Origin: an uncultured Lacibacter sp.
GTDB lineage: Bacteria; Bacteroidota; Bacteroidia; Chitinophagales; Chitinophagaceae
Length of the DNA: 42,120 bases
Direction of reading: 5' to 3'
Assembly: GCF_946479605.1 (NCBI RefSeq)
Contig: NZ_CAMLGT010000006.1
Location: 1 to 42,120, forward strand
The notes under the pieces are model-generated. The model made no database searches and had not been told where the DNA came from. It saw nothing but the letters and a program-made list of their open reading frames with translations. The position numbers and the translations under genes were made by a program. The first letter of the stretch is position 1. Each line of letters starts with the position of its first letter. Below are positions 7,918 through 16,135 of this stretch, piece by piece.

Positions 7918-8523
7918 GTGAAACAATATTTTGCGACAACTTGTGTGTTTGTAACGCTTGCATGTAACAATCCATTGCAAAGCAACACAGAGTTAAATGG
8001 AAAACAAAAGGTTTGCCTGCAACCACTGCAGTATACTGATACTGCAGTGCTTCGTTACCTGAAGGATTCCATTGAAAAGTTTTACCCTGTTACTGTTGAA
8101 ATTGCAGGAGTAAAAAACTTTCCTGAACATAGTTATTACGCACCACGTAAACGTTACCGTGCAGATTCAACCATTGCCTGGTTGCGTAGAATAAAATCAT
8201 CCGGCACCTTTACAATAGTTGGAATAACAGCGCATGATATTTCCGCCACAAAAAGTACACAGCAGGATTTTGGTGTAATGGGGCTTGGTTATATGCCCGG
8301 TGATGCATGTGTAATTTCCACCTGGCGTTTAAAAAAAACGGCCACATCCACACAACACATGCATCAACGGTTGTTTAAAGTAGTGGTGCATGAAATGGGG
8401 CATAACTTTGGCTTAGGTCATTGCCCTGATCAAACCTGTATTATGGTGGATGCGGAGGAGAAAATGAAACTGGATGCACAAACAGGATTGTGCAGTAATT
8501 GTAAACACAAACTTCCTTTCTGA
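7918..8523 (+). CDS. Archaemetzincin-like metalloprotease lipoprotein (M54 type), GTG start
   Basis: The 201-residue protein carries HEMGHNFGLGHC (158-169), then CIM (174-176), then CSNC (192-195). This is the archaemetzincin signature: a zinc site HExxHxxGxxH plus four cysteines that bind a second zinc. The gap between the Met and the CxxC pair is 15 residues; as I recall the published consensus has 17. The start must be GTG at 7918, because the frame has a stop at 7900-7902 and no ATG. With that start the protein begins MKQYFATTCVFVTLACNN, where LAC is a lipobox, so it is probably a membrane-anchored periplasmic enzyme. Most family members that I know are not lipoproteins. It follows the previous stop by 8 bases and converges with the response regulator one base after its stop. 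Confidence 0.85.
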   Translation: MKQYFATTCVFVTLACNNPLQSNTELNGKQKVCLQPLQYTDTAVLRYLKDSIEKFYPVTVEIAGVKNFPEHSYYAPRKRYRADSTIAWLRRIKSSGTFTIVGITAHDISATKSTQQDFGVMGLGYMPGDACVISTWRLKKTATSTQHMHQRLFKVVVHEMGHNFGLGHCPDQTCIMVDAEEKMKLDAQTGLCSNCKHKLPF

Positions 8524-8524
8524 T

Positions 8525-9133
8525 TTACTTCCGCAGCAGATCGGCAATATTCTTCGCTCCCATTTTTGTCATAATATTTTTGCGGTGGGTTTTTACCGTT
8601 AGCTCGCTCAGGAACAGGTGCTGCGAAATTTCTTTATTGGAATAACCTTCTTTCAGCAGCTGTAGAATTTCAATTTCACGTGAACTTAATTTCAGCTTAC
8701 GGCTGAAATCATCATTTGCATGGTGATTGGTGGCCTGTATGTTTGGGTCGAAATATCGTCCACCATTGTTGATGGTTTCCAATGCTGCCAGCAAAATATC
8801 GGTACCTGAGTTTTTCAGCACATAGGCATCTATTGGTTGCTTCTCCGGTTGTAAACGTATATCGGCAGGCATATACATACTCAGCAACATTATTTTTAAG
8901 GAAGCATATTTCTGTTTCAACTCCGGTAACAGTTGCAAACCGGTAATGCCGGGAAGGTTAATATCCAGGATCAATACATCCGGCTCATGTGTACGCACTG
9001 CCGCCAATACATCATTTCCCGATTGCACAGCAGCAACGGCTTCGTATTCGGGGTAAGGACGAAGGGCATTGATCAGCCCTTCTGAAAAAAAAGGATGATC
9101 GTCAACGATGAGTAGTCGGATGGTTGGTTTCAT
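8525..9133 (-). CDS. NarL/FixJ-type response regulator
   Basis: The protein has 202 residues from the ATG at 9133 (MKPTIRLLIVDDHPFF), which starts right at the first receiver strand; an in-frame upstream ATG at 9190 would only add residues read from inside the kinase gene. The receiver (1-125) has acidic residues D11/D12, the phosphoacceptor D57 (LILDINLPG) and a conserved lysine in AYVLKNSG. A LuxR-type helix-turn-helix closes the protein (LSSREIEILQLLKEG, then KEISQHLFLSELTVKTHRK). The start lies 32 bases inside the 3' end of the kinase gene, so the two are translated together and are surely a cognate pair. The target promoters are unknown. Confidence 0.94.
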   Translation of the reverse strand: MKPTIRLLIVDDHPFFSEGLINALRPYPEYEAVAAVQSGNDVLAAVRTHEPDVLILDINLPGITGLQLLPELKQKYASLKIMLLSMYMPADIRLQPEKQPIDAYVLKNSGTDILLAALETINNGGRYFDPNIQATNHHANDDFSRKLKLSSREIEILQLLKEGYSNKEISQHLFLSELTVKTHRKNIMTKMGAKNIADLLRK

Positions 9134-10985
9134 CTGGCAGTACAGGAAATTCAATTGTGATCTTACAGCCTTTGCCTTCAGCAGCATCAACGATAAGACT
9201 TCCTTTTACGAAAGTAACCAATTGTTGGATTTGAGAAAAACCAAGTCCATGTTTTACATGAATGGGATCAAACCCTTTTCCGTTATCTTCTACAAAAAGA
9301 TAGATCAGTTCTTTTTCCAGTATCAACTGCACAATTGCTTCCGATGCACGGGAATGTTTAATAATATTCTGAATGAGCTCCTGCAGAATATTATACAGCA
9401 GTAACTCGTAACGGAAATTTACATTCTGCAGCGTACCGATCGATTCGAACTGGATATATAACTGTTCACTGTTGTTGACCGTATCTGTAATTTCTTTCAC
9501 AGCCGCCACCAGCCCTTTCTTTTGCAACAGCACCGGCGAAAGCGTGTGTGAAAACTGCCGCACATCATCGGCCAGTGATCCTATTTCGGCAATTGTTTTG
9601 TCAATTTCGGGAACAGATGGTTGCTTGCGTTGAAGTGATTCAAGATTAAGCCTGATAGCCGATAGCTGGGCACCAACAGAATCATGCAGCAAACTGCTGT
9701 AGCGCTGCATTTCTTTTTCCTGGTAATCGCTGATGCTTTTAAAGATCAGCTCCTGCTGCAGGTTAGTTGTACGCAGCAGTTGTTCACTTTGTTCTTTGTA
9801 TTTTTTAAAACGAAGTGTAAGAACAAATGCAAGAATACTTACCTCCGTAACAAAGCCAATGCTCATCATATTACGGGTAAGAAATGTATCGGCAATAAAA
9901 CCCGAAACATATTGCATGAATACAAAAAAGGTAAACAGCAATACCAGGCTGGTAATGATGATATAAACGGCGTAGGGAATTTTTTTACGAAATGCAGCAA
10001 TGGCAGTAACAAGGATAATGATGGCACCAGCGTTCTGAAAGATCTGCATGAGCCATACAAGAATAATGCGGATGCTTCCGGTGTTGGGTATTATTGCTAC
10101 ACTGATCACCAGACTGCTGAGGTAGAGAATAACAAAACCGATCGCCCATTTGTAATGAACGGGTAAGTTCTTTTTAATATCAAGCAGTGTTACAGCAAAG
10201 AGTATGTATAAAGGTGAGGCAAGTGAAATGGATAATGGCCTTGTAAAATCAGCAGGTGATGGATGGTTGGGAAACAGGTACATGAAGGAATACCCGTAAT
10301 CACTGAAAATGTAAAAGAACACCATAAAAACATACAGGCTGTAGTACACATACAGTTTTTCCCGCATGGCATAAAACAGGAAGAAGCTGAAAAGAAAAAG
10401 AAACAAACCAATACCGGACATTAAACCCGACAGTAAGTTTTTCCTGCGGTTGTATGATGAAAGACCTTCTTCTGTAACAAAATGAACAGGAACATTCAAT
10501 TGCTCATTCCGTTTATCAAGCAATACAAGAAATGATAGTTTGCTCCGGTCTTCTGCAGGAATGGGAAAAACAAAATCTGCATAACGGAGTGTGCGGGTAG
10601 AAAACAGCAAATGATCGCCGGTTGGTTCAAAAGCTTTTAGTAAGCTGTCTTCTTTAAAGATCCACACATGCAGGTTGTTCAGGTGCGGATTACGCAACAT
10701 GATATTCGTAAATGAAGCATGGTCCTGCACAGCATTCATGGGAATGTACAGCCACAGCATCTCATTCTTATAACTAAGATTAAAACTTTTAGAGGTGAGT
10801 GGCTGCATTTGTGCTTTTATGGCAGCATAGCGCTCAATGCTCATGTTTGCTGATGTATCTGCAAAAGCAAGCACACGTGCTTTGTTAACTACTGCATTTG
10901 ACTCGTTGAAAAAAAACTGTACCTGTGCTGTTGCATTACAGCAAAGCAGTAAACAAAGGGCCAGGTATGGTAAGCGTTTAAAAAT
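9102..10985 (-). CDS. 7TMR-DISM sensor histidine kinase (HisKA_3 type), apparent ATT start
   Basis: From the proposed start the protein has 627 residues: signal peptide, extracytoplasmic DISMED2-like domain (about 25-175), seven membrane spans (about 185-395), a dimerisation helix with LLHDSVGAQLSAIRL (phosphoacceptor H434), and a HATPase with DNGKGFD and GLGFSQIQQL. It phosphorylates the overlapping LuxR-type regulator. The first standard start is a GTG at 10874, but that removes the export signal. The frame stays open upstream to 11037 with no ATG, GTG or TTG in a useful place. An ATT at 10985 gives (M)FKRLPYLALCLLLCCNATAQ, a textbook signal peptide. So either this gene starts at ATT, or an ATG has been altered by mutation or sequencing error. 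The kinase call is firm; the start is an inference. Confidence 0.85.
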   Translation of the reverse strand: MFKRLPYLALCLLLCCNATAQVQFFFNESNAVVNKARVLAFADTSANMSIERYAAIKAQMQPLTSKSFNLSYKNEMLWLYIPMNAVQDHASFTNIMLRNPHLNNLHVWIFKEDSLLKAFEPTGDHLLFSTRTLRYADFVFPIPAEDRSKLSFLVLLDKRNEQLNVPVHFVTEEGLSSYNRRKNLLSGLMSGIGLFLFLFSFFLFYAMREKLYVYYSLYVFMVFFYIFSDYGYSFMYLFPNHPSPADFTRPLSISLASPLYILFAVTLLDIKKNLPVHYKWAIGFVILYLSSLVISVAIIPNTGSIRIILVWLMQIFQNAGAIIILVTAIAAFRKKIPYAVYIIITSLVLLFTFFVFMQYVSGFIADTFLTRNMMSIGFVTEVSILAFVLTLRFKKYKEQSEQLLRTTNLQQELIFKSISDYQEKEMQRYSSLLHDSVGAQLSAIRLNLESLQRKQPSVPEIDKTIAEIGSLADDVRQFSHTLSPVLLQKKGLVAAVKEITDTVNNSEQLYIQFESIGTLQNVNFRYELLLYNILQELIQNIIKHSRASEAIVQLILEKELIYLFVEDNGKGFDPIHVKHGLGFSQIQQLVTFVKGSLIVDAAEGKGCKITIEFPVLPDETNHPTTHR

Positions 10986-11095
10986 AGTTAGTGGATAAGA
11001 GCCTTTAAATTGAATTGCTACAAAATAAACGGATATTTATAGAATTTAAATACCCCATAGTTGGTATAGTAAAGAAAGAACAAACAAAAACCGCA

Positions 11096-12886
11096 TTATT
11101 CAGCTTCGTCTGTTTCCTCCTCTTCATTAATGACAGCTGCCATTGTTTTGCGTTCGCCAATTTGCTGGCGCCACATTGCATAGTACAGGCCCTTCCTGTT
11201 CACCAGTTCTTCGTGGCTGCCCTGCTCAACTATTTGTCCTTTCTCCAGCACATAAATTGTATCTGCATGCATAATGGTTGAAAGCCGGTGAGCAATAAGA
11301 ATAGTGATTTGCTGCTTTAAGCTGGAAATTTCACGAACGGTTTGTGTGATCTGTTCTTCCGTTAATGAATCAAGTGCCGATGTGGCTTCATCAAAAATAA
11401 GCAGCCGTGGTTTACGCAGTAAAGCACGGGCAATAGATAGGCGTTGCTTTTCACCACCCGATAATTTTTTACCTCCTTCGCCCAGCAGTGTATCAAGCCC
11501 CTGGTCTTTGTTGTTAATAATATTCATGGCTGCGGCATTTTGCAGGGCACTGTATATTTCTTCATCACTTGCCTCCGGTTTTACAAACCGCATATTATCA
11601 CGTATGCTGCCGGAAAACAGTTGTGTTTCTTGTGTTACAAAACCAAGTTGCTTACGCATGCGGTTGTAACGGATCTCTTTTGCTGAAACATCATCATACA
11701 AAATATCGCCTTCTACAGGTGTGTACAAGCCTACCAGTAGCTTTACCAGTGTTGATTTACCTGAACCGGAAGGACCAACAAAAGCAATGGTATCACCAAG
11801 CGATGCTTCAAAGGAAATATTCTCCAATGCATTGATGCTTGCGTTACGATGCCGGAAACTTACATTATGAAAACGCAGATGCTCAATATCGCCAACATCA
11901 ACCGGTTCTTCCGGCCGGTATTCGGTTTCTTTCAGCATCAGTTCATTAAATATCTGGAGCGATGATTCTGCTTCACGGTATGACAGAATGATACTGCCAA
12001 GATCCTGTAACGGACCAATGATGCCGGTTGAAATAAACTGCATGGAGATAAGTTCGCCGGGCGATAATACTTTACGAAAGATGAGCCATAATAAAATGAA
12101 GAGGATCGATTGCTTGAGAATAATAAGAATACCTCCCTGGAAAAAAGAAAGTGAGCGGATCTTTTTCACCTTCTGCATTTCAAGATCATAAATTTCTTTT
12201 GTGTGTGCCCGCAGCCGTTTTATCTCAGGATAAGTGAGACCAAGACTTTTTACCAGCTCAATATTGCGCAGGCTTTCTGTAATGGTGCCGCTCATTTGCC
12301 GGTTTTGCCGGATGAGTGAGCGTTGTAATATTTTTATTGAACGGCTGAGAATACTTGTTAACCCGCCAAGCAACACTACACCAATTAAAAAAACAGGGAT
12401 CAGTGCCCAGTGTTTGGTAAATGCATACCAAATCAAAAAGCCCACACCCACAACAGATGAAAACAGGATATTGATAAACGAAGTAATAAACCGCTCGGTA
12501 TCGTTCCGTACTTTTTGCAGGATCGATAAAATTTCGCCGCTGCTCTGGTCTTCAAAATCCTGGTAAGGCAGCCGGAGCATTTGTTTTAACCCGTCATTAA
12601 AGATCTGCATGCCAAATTTCTGTACTACTAAGCGAATAAGGTAATCTTTCAACGAAAGGAACAGCCTTGCAGCCAATGCTATTGCCAGTGCAATACCAAG
12701 CAGGATCAAAACTGCATTTACCAGTTCATCTTCTGTGCGGTTGCCGGGATTAAGTGTATATTCATCAATGATGCGGCCAAGAATAATGGGATCGTATAAA
12801 GAAAGGATCTGCGCAAGACCCGCCAGCAGTAAAGCACCAAACACAGGCAGGCGGTAAGGTTGCAGATATTTCCAGAGTATTTTCAT
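11096..12886 (-). CDS. ABC exporter, fused permease and ATPase
   Basis: The 596-residue half-transporter starts at the ATG at 12886 (MKILWKYLQPYRLPV). The first 10 codons of a longer frame from 12916 look non-coding. Six membrane spans fill about residues 15-300. The ATPase follows, with Walker A GPSGSGKSTL, the signature LSGGEKQRLSIAR, Walker B LLIFDEATSALDS and the H-loop AHRLST. It would work as a homodimer in the inner membrane, exporting lipids, peptides or drugs; the sequence does not say which. It lies 88 bases downstream of the aminotransferase gene and 110 bases upstream of the kinase start, so it may have its own promoter. The acidic tail (NEEEETDEAE) is unremarkable. Confidence 0.93.
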   Translation of the reverse strand: MKILWKYLQPYRLPVFGALLLAGLAQILSLYDPIILGRIIDEYTLNPGNRTEDELVNAVLILLGIALAIALAARLFLSLKDYLIRLVVQKFGMQIFNDGLKQMLRLPYQDFEDQSSGEILSILQKVRNDTERFITSFINILFSSVVGVGFLIWYAFTKHWALIPVFLIGVVLLGGLTSILSRSIKILQRSLIRQNRQMSGTITESLRNIELVKSLGLTYPEIKRLRAHTKEIYDLEMQKVKKIRSLSFFQGGILIILKQSILFILLWLIFRKVLSPGELISMQFISTGIIGPLQDLGSIILSYREAESSLQIFNELMLKETEYRPEEPVDVGDIEHLRFHNVSFRHRNASINALENISFEASLGDTIAFVGPSGSGKSTLVKLLVGLYTPVEGDILYDDVSAKEIRYNRMRKQLGFVTQETQLFSGSIRDNMRFVKPEASDEEIYSALQNAAAMNIINNKDQGLDTLLGEGGKKLSGGEKQRLSIARALLRKPRLLIFDEATSALDSLTEEQITQTVREISSLKQQITILIAHRLSTIMHADTIYVLEKGQIVEQGSHEELVNRKGLYYAMWRQQIGERKTMAAVINEEEETDEAE

Positions 12887-12974
12887 AATACAGTAAGTTA
12901 TAAAGGATCTGTGCACGGTGTATCACTCCTGCATACCCGTAAGCATAGAGAAAGCATTACAACAGCCAGTTGAT

Positions 12975-13805
12975 TTATTTGTTCGTTGTTGCTTTTTCCA
13001 ATGAAAGAAACAGTCCGGACAATTGTTTTGTAACAGTGCCAGGTTTTCCGTTGCCGATTGTTTTTCCATCAACGGAGAACACCGGCAGCAGTCGTTTTGT
13101 GGTGCTGCTTACAAATACTTCTTTGGCCAAAAGTACATCCTGCAGGGAAACCGGTTGTTCGTTAACAGTAAGAAATGTTTTTGCAAGTTCTAAAATGTGT
13201 TTGCGTGTAATGCCAAACAACACGTTGTGGTCTGGAGTAAGCAGCTTATTGTTTTGCGAAACGATAAACACATTGGAGCGTGGCAGTTCACTGATGAAAC
13301 CATCCTTTACATACAACACATCACCGGCGCCTGCATCTTTTACTTTTTGTTGCAGATAAACACCCATAAGGTAGTTGATGGATTTTACTGTTGGTAATTC
13401 CCTTACATATTCTTCTGTAATAAGGTGGATGCCTTTGTTCTCATCAAGCGATTCATCCATTGTTAAAGCTGATTGTGTGATGATGACATTGGGTGTGCTG
13501 ATAGAATAAGTATCAGCTGCATAGCCACCCGTTACGGTGATGCGTATGCCTGATGTTTGCAGTTGGTTACGTTGTAGCAATTCGGCAACAATATTTTTCA
13601 ATTGCTCTGTGCTGTAAGGAATCGCTAACCGAAGCGTGGAGGAAGAGTGTTGCAGCCGAGCAAGATGATCGTCAAGAAACAAGGGTTGGCCGTTAACTGT
13701 ACGGAAAAAATCGAACACAGCATAGCCACGCTGTACCGAAAGATCGCTTACATGTAAGCTTGCTTTTTCAGCTTCAACCCAATCTCCATTAATGAAGGTC
13801 CACAT
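12975..13805 (-). CDS. Class IV PLP-dependent aminotransferase or lyase
   Basis: The 276 residues have the class IV (D-amino-acid / branched-chain aminotransferase / aminodeoxychorismate lyase) fold. Visible marks are the N-terminal FINGDWVEAEKASLHVSD, the strand RGYAVFDFFRT, the PLP lysine K141 in TVKSINYLMG, and the cofactor-binding ISELPRSNVFIV with E173, followed by FGITRKHILEL. The closest fit among the three activities cannot be decided by eye; the N-terminal region with RGYAVFDFFRTVNGQ is of the D-amino-acid transaminase/ADC lyase type rather than the longer branched-chain enzymes. It starts 11 bases after the acylase stop, so the two are probably co-transcribed. The enzyme might process the amino acid released by the acylase (inference). 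Confidence 0.88.
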   Translation of the reverse strand: MWTFINGDWVEAEKASLHVSDLSVQRGYAVFDFFRTVNGQPLFLDDHLARLQHSSSTLRLAIPYSTEQLKNIVAELLQRNQLQTSGIRITVTGGYAADTYSISTPNVIITQSALTMDESLDENKGIHLITEEYVRELPTVKSINYLMGVYLQQKVKDAGAGDVLYVKDGFISELPRSNVFIVSQNNKLLTPDHNVLFGITRKHILELAKTFLTVNEQPVSLQDVLLAKEVFVSSTTKRLLPVFSVDGKTIGNGKPGTVTKQLSGLFLSLEKATTNK

Positions 13806-13816
13806 GGTTTTAATTT

Positions 13817-16000
13817 TTATTCTCCCGGATGATAACTGCGTTCGGCATGCTTCAGCACATCTTCTTTATAAAACAATACATCTTTAAACTGTCCTTTGCT
13901 GTACATCTCCAGCTGATCAGTAAAGTGTTTGCTGTTTACATCGCCACTGTTGCCACCGGCAAGCAAAGATTTTGCTTTTATTTTTTCTCCAAACTCAACT
14001 GCACAAATAAAACTATTGCCATGAAAGCCGTAACGTTTTTTTGTACCGGGAAATGTGCGGCTGTTGTATGATGGCAACATGCCCCACAGTGCCGATGCAA
14101 AGGGAACAGGATAACTCAGCTCTTTATCATCAAACTGCTGGTTCAGTTCATTACTGATGCGTTGGTAACGGTTGATGTCGCCCCACATTATTTCCCATGT
14201 GCCAAACTGCTGTTTCAATTGTTTTACTGTTTCATTGAATGGTGCCAATAATTGTAAGGGTATGGCTGTTGCAGCAAAACGTTTCGTTGCAGTAACCTGG
14301 TCGTCTTCGCCATCTTCAATATATATTTTCCTGATGGATGCATTTAAACGTTGCGCCCATTCTACAGCCAACGTAGTAGCAATGGAATGGTTGGAAGAAT
14401 GATAATCCCAGTTTTTAAGAACAGCCATGGGCGCAGCCAGTGAACGGTGCAGGCTGTCGCCGGGATTTACACTTGTTTCAAATGCTTTTACTAAAGCCGG
14501 GATCAATACTTCAAACGCAGATAAATAAGTATCGTACCCGGCAGCAATTGTTTTGTCAATGGTGAATTTATTTTCCTTGCTTAATACTCTTACTGCATTA
14601 ATGCCACGAAAGTTTTCTCCATCGGGCGCCATGTACGCAGGATAATCTTTTTTCTTTGGACTTGCTTCACTACTTACGGTATATGGTGTGGAGTTGCAGT
14701 TTTGTATCCAACCGGTTGATGGATTGATGACCTGTACCGTTTCATTTGCGTTGTGCAAACCATTCCATTCAGTAGCAGCAATTGAACCATCAACTGCTTT
14801 TCCCCAATTGAATTTTGTATCTCTCTTTGGCACATAGTTGCCATGCCAGTAAGCAATGTTTCCTTTGTTATCTGCAAACACAGTACTGTTGCTGGTGTTA
14901 CCACGCAGCGCCATTACTTTTTTATAATCTTCCAACCCTTTTGCTTTGGTGCGTTGCCAGCTTTGAATTAATCCATTCATCATGCGGTTGCTTGAGCGAA
15001 CACTTATGTACTCACCATTACGTTTTGCCATAACAGGGCCATGATGTGTAGCATAAGTGGTAAATGTTTTCGACAACAACTGGTTACCCTTCTTGTATTT
15101 TATGGTGATCTGTTTTTGCTTTACGGGCCGTTGCGTGTTTTCGTAACGATAGCTCATGTTATTGCCGCTGCCTGTTATCTGTTCGGTGTACATATCACTA
15201 ACATCCACATTGGCACTGGTATGCATCCAGCCGCAATATTCATTAAAGCCCTGGTACACGAAAAATTGTCCCCATGTAACAGCACCGTATGCATTCAATC
15301 CCTGTTCGCTCACCACATGTACTTCGGGTCGGAAATAAAATGTTACATGCGGATTGATATACAAAATAGCTTTTCCACTTTCTGTTTTTGATGGCGCAAT
15401 GGCAAAGCCATTTGAACCGCTGCTGTTATCCACAAACTCTTTTGGATGATGGGCAATAGCACTAGTTGTATTGCCATATAAATTCTTTACATCTTCAGCT
15501 GTTACATCGCCGGTGCTGATAGCGCCAATGCTTCCATCCGTCCATAATAACTGATACCAGGGTTTAAAACGTGTAAGCAATGCAGGTTTTACATCGGGAT
15601 GTGTGTACAGATAATAGTTGATACCATCGGCATAAGCATTCAATAATTCTTTTAACCATGCAGGCGCTTTGTTGTAATCAGCAACCGCTTCGGCACTGTC
15701 GATCACTAAACGCAGGTAAAGGTCATTATACAGATCAGCTTCACCCGATACCTCAGCCCTTCGGCCAAGCTTTTCAATATAGTTTGCTTCCACCCTTTTA
15801 AAATCATCTTCGCATTGTGCATACAACAAACCAAATACCGCATCAGCATCTGTTTTGCCATATACATGCGGAATACCCCAATTGTCTCTGATGATGGTAA
15901 CACGTTGTGCCTGTTGTTTCCACTTGTTGATCTCCGTTTTACTGAACGGTTGTGCAATAAGCTGCAGGGGAAAGAGCAAAAGGAAAATGATTTTTCTCAT
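13817..16000 (-). CDS. Exported penicillin-acylase-type N-acyl amidohydrolase (S45, Ntn-hydrolase)
   Basis: The protein has 727 residues from the ATG at 16000, which begins a signal peptide ending LQLIAQ (residue 17). An in-frame ATG at 16144 would place 48 implausible residues in front and overlap the divergent gene. S45 enzymes cut themselves into alpha and beta chains; the new N-terminal serine is the nucleophile. Here it is S196 in SSGSNGFAIAPS, with the INPHV motif shortly after. The alpha chain carries RDNWGIPHVYG and the QCEDDFKRVE region. Known members hydrolyse penicillins, acyl-homoserine lactones or other N-acylated amino acids; the substrate cannot be read from the sequence. It may act together with the adjacent aminotransferase. 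It is divergent from the DUF418 gene. Confidence 0.92.
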   Translation of the reverse strand: MRKIIFLLLFPLQLIAQPFSKTEINKWKQQAQRVTIIRDNWGIPHVYGKTDADAVFGLLYAQCEDDFKRVEANYIEKLGRRAEVSGEADLYNDLYLRLVIDSAEAVADYNKAPAWLKELLNAYADGINYYLYTHPDVKPALLTRFKPWYQLLWTDGSIGAISTGDVTAEDVKNLYGNTTSAIAHHPKEFVDNSSGSNGFAIAPSKTESGKAILYINPHVTFYFRPEVHVVSEQGLNAYGAVTWGQFFVYQGFNEYCGWMHTSANVDVSDMYTEQITGSGNNMSYRYENTQRPVKQKQITIKYKKGNQLLSKTFTTYATHHGPVMAKRNGEYISVRSSNRMMNGLIQSWQRTKAKGLEDYKKVMALRGNTSNSTVFADNKGNIAYWHGNYVPKRDTKFNWGKAVDGSIAATEWNGLHNANETVQVINPSTGWIQNCNSTPYTVSSEASPKKKDYPAYMAPDGENFRGINAVRVLSKENKFTIDKTIAAGYDTYLSAFEVLIPALVKAFETSVNPGDSLHRSLAAPMAVLKNWDYHSSNHSIATTLAVEWAQRLNASIRKIYIEDGEDDQVTATKRFAATAIPLQLLAPFNETVKQLKQQFGTWEIMWGDINRYQRISNELNQQFDDKELSYPVPFASALWGMLPSYNSRTFPGTKKRYGFHGNSFICAVEFGEKIKAKSLLAGGNSGDVNSKHFTDQLEMYSKGQFKDVLFYKEDVLKHAERSYHPGE

Positions 16001-16135
16001 GTGTAGTAACGGTTCAGAAATAAAAAATAGAACCCGAACGATTTTAAAAAAACTAAAAATAGAGTATATTTCTAAATCCATCGATCCTTCGACACTCCAC
16101 TCATGTAGTTTTCTTTCACCACCAAAACCAACTTT

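Noticed and set aside
9684..10166. 160-codon open frame on the (+) strand
   Set aside because: It lies opposite the membrane part of the sensor kinase; its Lys/Asn-rich composition is what the reverse of hydrophobic codons gives.
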